A program made the translations under genes and the position numbers. Shown here one piece after another: positions 1 to 6,685 of a stretch of DNA of 10,492 nucleotides. The DNA is from Zygnema cylindricum (lineage: Eukaryota > Streptophyta > Zygnematophyceae > Zygnematales > Zygnemataceae), in NCBI GenBank assembly GCA_037447655.1, contig JBBHKE010000120.1, positions 1-10,492 on the forward strand. The letters run 5' to 3'. Position 1 is the stretch's first letter; every line of letters begins with the position of its first letter. The notes under the pieces were generated by a model. It saw only the letters and a program-made list of their open reading frames with translations. It was not told where the DNA came from and did no database searches.

Positions 1-112
1 TAAACGTAAACAAATTTAAAATAATACTTTATAGTTCTAAAACTATACTTTCGAAATGAAAAAATTAAATTACATTGTAAAATTCGAGAATCAAACTTAA
101 AAAAAAAAAAAA

Positions 113-128
113 CGAACAGACGAACAGA
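113..128. repeat. 8-bp tandem duplication
   Basis: The octamer CGAACAGA occurs twice without a gap directly after the poly-A run at 99-112. It is small, could have arisen by replication slippage, and has no evident function. Confidence 0.6.
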
Positions 129-236
129 GCAGACTGAACCATCGATGCCGAATTCGTACGGATTTCAACTTTTTTACAAAAACTACGTAGTATTTGTCTT
201 TTTCATACTTTTAGGAGAATTCGTGTAAATTTCATT

Positions 237-406
237 GTACGGCAATGTACAAAAACGTACGAAAAACGTAATCTGAGAAAATCCTTAAAAATCTTAAAAA
301 ACACGGAAATTTATCAGAAATGTACAAAATTGTATGAAAGAGTACCCTAAAAAACCTAATAGTACGGAATATCTACTAAAATGTAAACGAACGTACGGCA
401 ATGTAC
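237..406. repeat. 14-bp direct repeat GTACGGCAATGTAC
   Basis: The identical 14-mer lies at 237-250 and 393-406, 156 bp apart. Each copy carries two GTAC tetramers. The surrounding sequence is only loosely similar, so this is either a very diverged tandem duplication or a conserved short word within the GTAC-rich block. Confidence 0.6.
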
Positions 407-643
407 CTTGGAAACCCTAAAAAATCCCGTAAAATAACCCTAAATGTGCAAACATAGACAGAAACCGTACATAATTCTAAAAATATTGTACGTGTACAAA
501 GTAAGTTACGCATTTTATTTTAATTATCATTTGATGCGTACCGTACGTAGTACTCGTTAGTTTATACCCTGCGTAATGTGCGCACGGGACATTTATGGAC
601 TGAACACATCCGTCAGACTGCCGCCATTTACAACCACCATATT

Positions 644-666
644 TATTTGTACGGTCCGTACAAATA
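644..666. repeat. Palindrome with 11-bp arms
   Basis: Arms 644-654 and 656-666 are exact reverse complements around a single T at 655, with core TTTGTACGG/CCGTACAAA. It sits at the left edge of the TATCG-rich block. It could be a dyad protein-binding site or part of a transposon end; the sequence does not decide. Confidence 0.7.
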
Positions 667-682
667 TCGCCGATAGTTATCA

Positions 683-737
683 ATATCGGTGTTATCTCCG
701 ATAAATAACCGATATTTATCGGCGATAACACCGATGT
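683..737. repeat. Strong hairpin, 23-nt arms and 5-nt loop
   Basis: Arm 685-707 pairs with 713-735 with one mismatch (T697 against C723). The outer 12 bp (ATCGGTGTTATC) and inner 10 bp (CCGATAAATA) are both perfect, with a 5-nt loop at 708-712. An additional G-T wobble and an A-T pair extend it to 683-737. It lies inside the TATCG-rich block and is probably a nested inverted repeat of that element. It could also form a cruciform or an RNA hairpin if transcribed. Confidence 0.85.
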
Positions 738-764
738 CGATATATCGTACCAATATATCGATTA

Positions 765-776
765 TCGGGTACCCGA
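765..776. repeat. 12-bp perfect palindrome TCGGGTACCCGA
   Basis: This is a self-complementary 12-mer with a GTAC centre, within the TATCG-rich block. Its function is unknown. Confidence 0.6.
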
Positions 777-826
777 GAAAAGGTCCATATCGGTTATCAG
801 CAAATCCTTATCGATACACAACACTA

Positions 827-1430
827 CAACGTCAATCGCTGCTAGAGTATATAACGCCAATTCGGTGCCCTTTTAAAAAAAAAAACCTGAAATGCAATCC
901 ATGATTCTATTTTTTCCATTATTTTAATAAGGATTTTTTTTCAATTAGCGTTAATAATGGAAGTACACTGCGATGGAAATAGTGTGGCATACGGACAAGA
1001 TATTTCCGCACCAAATGGCATTTTTTGAATTTCAAAGGCATAAAAAGACACTTAACATTATTGCGCACACATGTGAGTGTGCACTGGAAGAAAGAGATGC
1101 AAACTGGTCGACAAAAACCATGTTCTCATATGTTCGTCCGTCGACCGTGTGAACGGCGCGAAGGCGTACGAATTGTCAGATTTTGTACAGTTACACATAT
1201 TACTGTAGACATCGAAAGGGCGGGTATTTATTATTCAGGGCAACCCAAATTACAGTTAGGGATTAATTAGCATATATAATTTATTTTCAAATAAAAAAAA
1301 ATCTCGATTAGTGTTAACAACACTAATTTTTTTTTTACGTTGTTTATTCCTTTACTCTAATAGCGTTTGACTGTGTACTAAAAATTGATTTAATTAAGAT
1401 GAATAAAGGTGGAAGATATTTTTGCCATCG
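827..1430. other. Unassigned intergenic sequence with small inverted repeats
   Basis: There is no credible gene. Three small inverted repeats are visible. A 10-bp pair TTCCATTATT at 914-923 matches AATAATGGAA at 953-962. GCACAC at 1065-1070 pairs with GTGTGC at 1077-1082 over a 6-nt loop. A 9-bp hairpin lies at 1307-1327. The 81-codon frame at 1025-1270 shows no domain or composition typical of protein. Confidence 0.6.
1307..1327. repeat. Hairpin with 9-bp arms flanked by A and T runs
   Basis: ATTAGTGTT at 1307-1315 pairs with AACACTAAT at 1319-1327 over a 3-nt loop. An A-run upstream (about 1293-1301) and a T-run downstream (about 1326-1336) could extend the pairing. The word ATTAGTG/CACTAAT also occurs in the inverted repeats of the element at 4955-5473, so a shared origin is possible but unproven. 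Confidence 0.6.
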
Positions 1431-2150
1431 TGTACCCTATAAAATAGCAGCGCTATATATTGTACTACTCCCATATAAAAGTACAAGAGATGTAGATTTC
1501 ATTACCGAACAACTAAAATTGTCGGTATTCGCATGAAAATTTGAGGTACAAATCGGAAAATGACAAATCTTCAGGATTCGGTGAACTTTCCGACAGATGT
1601 GGTATGAATCTAAGCTTCCCGAATCAATAATCCTAACAGCCTTTCAGATCATTCCAAGATTCTTTTTGTACTTTAGAGAGCTTGGTAGACTATGCCACCT
1701 GGGCTTTAGATTGACAGAATTATTTAGATTGTATCTAGCGCAAAAAGATGTACACCTGGCGAGTATCACAGCCTGGTCGTGCTTCCACGCTGCGTTTCAG
1801 CTACATCGAGCCTTGTTTTCACAAAAAACAAATATTAACTCGATTTAAGTTTTTCCTTTCTATATTGAAGTAACAAAATGTGGATGTACTGTAATGGAAA
1901 ATCTATTCATGCATAACTTTCTAACACTTTTTCAAATTTATAAGTCGACTAAATCCATTCCATTAAAGGTAAATAGTCTATCACTAAATAGCATGTGGGA
2001 CCGTGGACAAATCTAACACCAATTTAGTTGTTCAAATAGCCTTTAAAAAGTCCCAACCTAAAGCCGTGACATTTATTCCATCACAATGTGCACAATGGTA
2101 AATTTGCAAAAACAGTTAAATATATGTAAAAAAAAACTTATGGATAGTAG
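1431..2150. other. Unassigned intergenic sequence
   Basis: I see no gene, RNA or clear repeat. The 83-codon frame at 1597-1848 is the only one of note and matches nothing I recognise; it has no motif and is probably fortuitous. Confidence 0.6.
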
Positions 2151-2421
2151 TTTTTTTTACTTTTTTCCTCCTCCCCGATTTCTTCATTTTCCTCTTCACT
2201 TCCCCCTCCACCCTCCTCCTCCCTCTTTCCTCTCACCACGTTCAACCATCCTCTCCATCCTCCTTCGTTCTATCACCCTCTTTCCTCCTCTCCTCGCCCT
2301 CCTCCCTACCCATGCGCCTCCCCTCCCTCCTCCCTCTTTCGTCCCTCTTTCCTCCGTTTTTCCTCCTCCTATCCTCCCTCCGCTCTCCTCCCCCGCCGTC
2401 CTCCCCCGCCGTCCTCCTTCC
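2151..2421 (+). repeat. Long pyrimidine-rich (CT) tract
   Basis: From 2161 to 2421 about 89 % of plus-strand bases are C or T (28 purines by hand count in 261 bases). It is irregular, not a simple short-period microsatellite. It produces artefactual Pro/Ser-rich frames on the plus strand and Arg/Glu/Gly-rich frames on the minus strand. Such tracts can adopt triplex (H-DNA) structures under supercoiling, which is established for polypurine-polypyrimidine DNA but untested here. Confidence 0.85.
2388..2413. repeat. 13-bp tandem duplication
   Basis: CTCCCCCGCCGTC is repeated exactly twice at 2388-2400 and 2401-2413, at the right end of the pyrimidine tract. This is the pattern expected from slippage. 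Confidence 0.8.
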
Positions 2422-3185
2422 AATTAGTTTATAAACTATTATTTTGTAAAAAAATTTATTATGACACATATTTACAAGTCGAGCTATTGTCTTTCCACCG
2501 TTGTGAACAAAAACAGCGTCGTTTTATGATTCATCGTTTTTTGATAAAGAACAATGGTTACTATGATGTACAAATAAAATGGTACAAATAAATTTAATAA
2601 AGTTGCATAATGACTTACAAAAAAGGTGATTTAAGAAATTTTATATAATAAACATCAGATTTATGGTAAGAAAACTGGTTGTGCGCAACCCAAATGGGTT
2701 ATATTAATTGGAAAACACTGGGGAGAAATAAGATGTGTAAGCAACTTATACGAGTTTAAAATCCTATTACAAAATAATAACCACGGTTTTGGTTTGCCTT
2801 GTTTGGTTGGAGTTTACTATTTCAAAAAGATTTAGAAAACAAAAATAATACAATAGAAAAAAAATCCGAATAAAAAACACAAACGAGATGGACACAATTG
2901 GAACAAAAAGTAAGAAAATAAATAGTTTTTATACTATTTCCCAACATAAAACTCGAATTCGACAATAAGTACAAATTAAAAATCGAAATTATTCCTAATC
3001 CGAAAAAATAAATGAAATTAGCTAAAATCGAACGAGAAAGAAAAGGATAAGAGCCAATCAAAGTTGAATTTATACTACTATGCAAAGATTCAAATGTAAT
3101 CCCAATGTAAAACTTACAAAACCAAAAAAACAACAACAACCTAAAGCTTAAAAACGTTAAATTGGTTGTCGTAGACAATAAAGGA
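2422..3185. other. AT-rich unassigned sequence
   Basis: I see no supported gene. The longest open frame of the window is here (2822-3232, minus strand, 136 codons). Its product would be rich in Phe, Leu, Ile and Ser because the plus strand is A-rich, and it has no recognisable motif. It also runs into the tandem repeat at 3186-3235. I treat it as chance. Confidence 0.6.
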
Positions 3186-3235
3186 CAAATGAATATTATA
3201 ATGACATTTACAAATGAATATTGTAATGACATTTT
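3186..3235. repeat. 25-bp tandem duplication
   Basis: The unit at 3186-3210 (starts CAAATGAATATT) is repeated at 3211-3235 with two substitutions, giving 23 of 25 identical. It is a simple local duplication. Confidence 0.85.
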
Positions 3236-3257
3236 TTGGAGTTAAATGATCACTAAT

Positions 3258-3660
3258 CATATTTGTTTGGTTGTGTACAAAAGTCTTCGATGACCAAAAA
3301 CAAGTGAGAAGATTGAAGTAATTGTTGCACATCGCCCGTGATGAATGGATTCAATACCAACAGGGAAAAAGATATCAAATAGTTAAAAAGAGGTGAAACA
3401 CGTTGAAAAACTAACACAATCCAATCAAAATAAGAAACAAAAGCAATTAAGGGGTATGGTTAAAATAAACAAAATATACTAGTCATATTTGTGTAGTTAT
3501 ATAAACTAAGACAACGATGACCTAATACCAAGTAGATAAAGGGTGAGAACAACACCTATTCATATTCATTGTACTCTAAATCTCCTTGCAGTTAAATGTT
3601 AGGTGAAGATTGGGTTACGGATTTGTGTAGTCTTGTATAATTATGTGTCGATCACCGTAC
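3258..3660. repeat. Faint diverged direct repeats
   Basis: Segments near 3258-3306 and 3483-3530 share CATATTTGT, a GTT..T.TA stretch and CGATGACC in the same order. A weaker third segment lies near 3620-3657 (ATTTGTGTAGT...TCGATCACC). They suggest an old, degraded repeat with spacing of about 225 and 140 bp. Similarity is low and an alignment is needed to be sure. Confidence 0.35.
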
Positions 3661-3906
3661 ATATATCAATTGAAACTTTAATGGCGTCGAAAATTGACGT
3701 TTTAAAGCAAACTCGATTCCTATCAAATTTTCAAGGTCGCGGTGTTAATAATGACTAGAGTCGCGATGAAAAGAAATAAAATGTGTTGGATATAAAACTA
3801 TGCCAAGCAGGTTGTATAGATTGTACAAATGTGTGTATTTTCTAGATCTGTATTTGTCTATGTTGAAAAGCGGTATTTGATATTCACTTCTTAATTTACT
3901 CTAGAG
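3661..3906. other. Unassigned sequence before the microsatellite
   Basis: AT-rich, without a gene or clear repeat. Confidence 0.55.
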
Positions 3907-3909
3907 CGA

Positions 3910-3917
<8 letters not shown>

Positions 3918-4001
<84 letters not shown>
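3918..4001. repeat. (AG)42 dinucleotide microsatellite
   Basis: An uninterrupted AG run of 84 nt, preceded by an impure GA stretch from about 3907. On the opposite strand it creates a false Ser-Leu repeat frame at 3896-4153. A perfect array of this length is expected to be length-polymorphic. Confidence 0.97.
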
Positions 4002-4004
<3 letters not shown>

Positions 4005-4121
4005 CTATGGATGCCGCCATAGTCAGAAAGAAACAAGCAGACAGGTAGAGTCACCATGGTTGCCGCCATAGTCAGAAAGAAGCCGCCATAGTCAGAAAGA
4101 ATCAGGCAGACAGTTAGACAT
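4001..4121. repeat. Short tandem repeat with a 20-bp internal duplication
   Basis: A unit of about 49 bp at 4001-4049 (GTCACTATGG...GACAGGTAGA) recurs from 4050 with few changes. Within the second copy GCCGCCATAGTCAGAAAGAA is duplicated exactly at 4062-4081 and 4082-4101. Each full unit can form a small stem, for example CTATGG 4005-4010 with CCATAG 4017-4022. The array abuts the AG microsatellite directly, so the two probably expand by related slippage. Confidence 0.85.
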
Positions 4122-4950
4122 ATTGATAGATAACAAAACGTTGCCCTAAACACGAGTTGAATTTAGGTCTCAAAGTACTTTATTTTCATACACCTTAACC
4201 ATTAAGCATTAACGAAACGATACACATATGTGGTTCGGTGATTAATTAAAGTGTCAAGCAAACGTCACTTTCACTAAAACAGACCAAAATTGACGAAACG
4301 ACATCTATAGTCAAACGACACTCGCGGAAGCGAATCTAACCCTGTAAAGTATATATGATCAGACAGACGACGGCGCCCCGCCAAACTCGAATGAATCTTT
4401 AGCGGCTTTTGAACATATCAGCGCGATGTGCCACGTGGCGCCACATCATTCGACGTCGGAAAAGATGGCAGGAGGAACGATGGCTCGCAAATTGACAAGT
4501 GTTTACCAGAAAGCCATGTTGTACAATGGTCGTACAAGAAGTACAATCGACCACTATACCATCTTGAACTATACACTCTTTTGATTGGCATAGGGTAGAG
4601 TAGTAGGTAATTGTGAGTAGGAGTTAAAGGACTTAGCGTGTTTGAGGCGCCTCTCTCCAGGTGACCTTTTGTATTTATAGGCCATCTTTGGCCAACCATA
4701 ACTAACTGCTCAGGCGAGCAAATTCAATGACTCTTTTTGCGTTTGACTCAGGGGAGTCTTGTCCTCACAGAGGTGAGGGTGGTCAAAATATTTGTGTGCA
4801 TGGGCGGCACTTATTCAGTGGGAAAGTGAAAGGGGCAAATATTATCTTAGAGGCTTTACATAGGCTGCTCATTTTGTGGGTTAATGGAGACCACATAATT
4901 TCACGTTATGGGCCCACCATCAAGCAAGGGGTCACTTCGTCCAGTATTTA
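4122..4950. other. Unassigned region, GC-richer from about 4360
   Basis: I recognise no gene. Visible items are a 10-bp palindrome GTGGCGCCAC at 4435-4444, the small hairpin CCTCAC/GTGAGG at 4763-4778 and three GTAC words at 4520-4543. Frames of 93 codons (minus, 4418-4699) and 74 codons (plus, 4727-4951) have no recognisable domain. An old element or diverged exon cannot be excluded, because the base composition differs from the flanks. Confidence 0.5.
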
Positions 4951-4954
4951 GCTA

Positions 4955-5473
4955 CACCGCGAATCGTTATTAGTGTCAAAGTTTAAATAGTGTTGAAGAA
5001 AATTTACCGTAAAGGATGCTAACTAAGAATTTTTTTTTATTTTTTTTAAAGGTGTATTCTAATTTCGACATTATGCTAATATGGGAACAACAAAAATGGA
5101 ATATTCGTTGTACAATTATATATGATAATATATGTATCCGTACAAAATATTAGAAATCGTACGCCATCGTGAAATTTAAATAACCGTACATGTCACACTA
5201 ATCCTGTTTTTTTAGCGCACGTTCCTATGTGTGCGCGTCTGATTTAATTCATTTTTGTAAAATTTTCACTTGAAAAGGTACATTTATGTTCGGTCTGACA
5301 TCTACCGTACACCACACTATTTAGATATTATTGTACTTTCACTCTTTACGCTATCTTGTAGGTACCTTAATTAACGTCAAGGAAAAATTGAAATCATGAA
5401 TCCTATTTGAGGAAAAAAACAAAATTTTAAGAACCCAAATTAGTGACTTTGACACTAATAACAATTCGCAGTG
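4955..5473. mobile_element. TIR MITE with TA borders (Tc1/mariner-like)
   Basis: Left terminus 4952-4982 and right terminus 5446-5476 are inverted copies with 29 of 31 positions matching. They carry CACCGCGAATCGTTATTAG on the left and its counterpart with C-to-T changes on the right. A TA dinucleotide lies at both borders (4953-4954 and 5474-5475), the target duplication of the Tc1/mariner superfamily, leaving a 519-bp element with 28-bp TIRs (26 matches). No transposase fragment is visible, so it would depend on an autonomous relative. A TA duplication is weak evidence alone; PIF/Harbinger or another superfamily remains possible. The element carries a hairpin at 5215-5236 and several GTAC words. 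Confidence 0.75.
5215..5236. repeat. Small hairpin GCGCAC/GTGCGC
   Basis: Six-base arms at 5215-5220 and 5231-5236 around a 10-nt loop, inside the MITE at 4955-5473. It may be a remnant internal inverted repeat. Confidence 0.5.
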
Positions 5474-5496
5474 TAGTCTCCTCACGGAGGAGACTA
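5474..5496. repeat. Hairpin bounded by TA on both sides
   Basis: TAGTCTCCTC at 5474-5483 and GAGGAGACTA at 5487-5496 are perfect 10-bp inverted arms around a 3-nt loop (ACG). The hairpin starts at the very TA that borders the MITE at 4955-5473 and ends in TA. A related GAGGAGAGT hairpin occurs at 9709-9729. Confidence 0.8.
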
Positions 5497-5510
5497 GCCA
5501 ATCACCGGTT

Positions 5511-5527
5511 GTGTAAAATATTTACAC
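5511..5527. repeat. Hairpin GTGTAAA/TTTACAC
   Basis: Perfect 7-bp arms with a 3-nt loop (ATA), 14 bp downstream of the hairpin at 5474-5496. Confidence 0.65.
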
Positions 5528-5983
5528 GTGGAAACGTCATGTACGAGCCGCGCGCCTTCAGACATTTGCCACGCGCCTTTGGAAAGGGGGGAATCAAATT
5601 CAGCGAAAAACCACCAAAAAAAACATTTGTTGAATAATGTGTCGTGACGCCTCCTCCACCATCCGCTGACATCCGGATGCGGCGCCACGACGAAACAAGA
5701 TCGACAAAACAAATACAAAAAATACAAAACACGAACGTACAAATTGTACATTCACGTAATTTAAATTTGCGGCTGGATGTACTGATATAAGTTCAGATAT
5801 TGTGCTTTTGGAATCTTTAATTGCTCGCCGTCAAAACATGAACCTACGTGCATCTAATAAAAAAAAAGCAAGTACGCGATATATCCCGTTGGTGACACAA
5901 CCTGATAGAGAATTGAATTAAGTATTACTGCCATTAAATGTTTCTGTAGGATTACTGTCGGCGCTTGATGGAGAAGTAGCCTA
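5528..5983. other. Unassigned region with one large hairpin
   Basis: I see no gene. The part at 5540-5700 is GC-richer than its surroundings and contains the hairpin at 5641-5691. The overlapping minus-strand frames at 5494-5751 encode nothing recognisable. Confidence 0.5.
5641..5691. repeat. Nested GC-rich hairpin
   Basis: GTCGTGACGCC at 5641-5651 pairs with GGCGCCACGAC at 5681-5691 with one mismatch. An inner stem CATCCG/CGGATG (5660-5665 and 5674-5679) has an 8-nt loop. It could be a structural part of an unidentified mobile element. Confidence 0.75.
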
Positions 5984-6076
5984 AAGGTGAACCTCCATTA
6001 GGCGAAAAGTGAGATTCATTAAAAGAAAAGGTGCATTTACGTACAGGTCCAACTCATTTCGTATATGGTCGTACTG

Positions 6077-6095
6077 TTTTTTTTTTTTTTTTTTT
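6077..6095 (+). repeat. Homopolymer T19
   Basis: An uninterrupted run of 19 T within the MITE at 5984-6322. It is not flanked by any other sign of retroposition. Confidence 0.95.
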
Positions 6096-6193
6096 ATAAA
6101 ACATGATTATTACACATTCGTCAAGATTCTCCAAACTTTTGGGCGACAATGTCGATTGTCCGATTATGTGTTTTCGAAGCAAACGCTCTTTTT

Positions 6194-6253
6194 GTCCAGT
6201 GTCTTGAGTCTCTCCTCAACTCTCCTCAAGAGGAAACTAGCTAGAAACTGGAC
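6194..6253. repeat. Nested inverted repeat with a 10-bp tandem duplication
   Basis: GTCCAGT at 6194-6200 pairs with ACTGGAC at 6247-6253. Inside, TCTTGAG at 6202-6208 pairs with CTCAAGA at 6225-6231. CTCTCCTCAA is tandemly duplicated at 6210-6219 and 6220-6229. The CTCTCCTC word recalls the hairpins at 5474-5496 and 9698-9740. Confidence 0.65.
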
Positions 6254-6322
6254 GTGTAAAGTTTCAAAGAGGTCCAAATCTGTGTAAACAACCTCACTTT
6301 TCGTCCAATGGAACTTCACCCT

Positions 6323-6685
6323 TATTCCTTAATGCCTCAAATTTTTGTGGGCATGTATTGCATTAGACTATTAAGGTTTCTATATGTGCCGCTTTGTTTA
6401 AAATGGTCTAGCTTGATGAATTTACATGTGCAGTTACATATTTTTGTACCAATCATAACATTGGCCTGTACGAAACTACGAATTCAATTGTTATACTGCA
6501 AAAATTGCAATAACAACATTTTTGTTTATATAGTTGATTCACTTCTGTCGATATATAGTTTCCCTAACTTTTCTGGCGAGGCGTAACTCTCACATTAAAT
6601 TATGTTCCAATGGAAATTTTGAATGGCAAATGGCTGTTGTAAGATGTAACACAGAGCCCTTTGTTTCCCCGGAAAGGTTAAACAG
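6323..6685. other. Unassigned AT-rich sequence
   Basis: There is no gene or strong repeat. The 92- and 95-codon frames at 6308-6586 and 6534-6821 are not recognisable, and they overlap the MITE and TATCG blocks respectively. Confidence 0.55.

Larger units (their letters stand above)
1..643. other. AT-rich non-coding region, dense in GTAC
   Basis: I see no gene here. The stretch is A-rich with a run of about 14 A at 99-112. From 156 to 772 the tetramer GTAC occurs 19 times by hand count (for example at 156, 237, 247, 257, 322, 342, 362, 393, 403, 467, 488, 494, 538, 543 and 550), against about 3 expected. Degenerate ACCCTAAAAAA words occur at about 344-440. No function is assigned. Confidence 0.7.
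668..826. mobile_element. TATCG-rich block, probable hAT-type MITE remnant
   Basis: CGATA/TATCG words are packed through this interval, and it ends in CAACACTA at 819-826. Read on the minus strand the end is TAGTGTTG, which fits the YARNG start of hAT-superfamily termini and matches the right end of the element at 6686-7453. I find no matching left terminus and no 8-bp target duplication, so this may be a truncated copy or an internal fragment. Dense TATCG subterminal repeats are a feature I associate with some animal hAT elements; assignment to that superfamily is inference. Confidence 0.45.
5984..6322. mobile_element. TIR MITE, second family, TA borders
   Basis: The 33-bp termini 5984-6016 and 6290-6322 are inverted repeats with 27 of 33 matches. 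They share GGTGAA, TCCATT and CGAAAAGTGAG in order. TA lies immediately outside each end (5982-5983 and 6323-6324), which fits a TA target duplication and gives a 339-bp element. The interior has a T19 run at 6077-6095 and a nested inverted repeat at 6194-6253, but no coding trace. The frames of 92 codons across it are fortuitous. A Tc1/mariner relative is the likeliest mobiliser, by inference from the TA borders only. Confidence 0.75.

Noticed and set aside
344-440. CCCTAAA words resembling plant-type telomere repeats
   Set aside because: Only a few irregular occurrences with variable spacing; no tandem array.
2086-2469. Pro/Ser-rich and Arg/Glu/Gly-rich frames on both strands
   Set aside because: They are produced by the pyrimidine tract being read in all frames, not by coding selection.
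2822-3232. Longest open frame (136 codons, minus strand), rich in Phe, Leu and Ile
   Set aside because: Its composition follows from the A-rich plus strand, it has no motif or domain, and it overlaps a 25-bp tandem repeat. It is probably fortuitous.
3896-4153. Frame with a long Ser-Leu repeat
   Set aside because: It is translation of the (AG)42 microsatellite on the minus strand.
5474-5700. Helitron 3' end (hairpin followed by CTRR)
   Set aside because: The hairpins are not followed at the right distance by a convincing CTRR terminus, and no TC-type 5' end was found.
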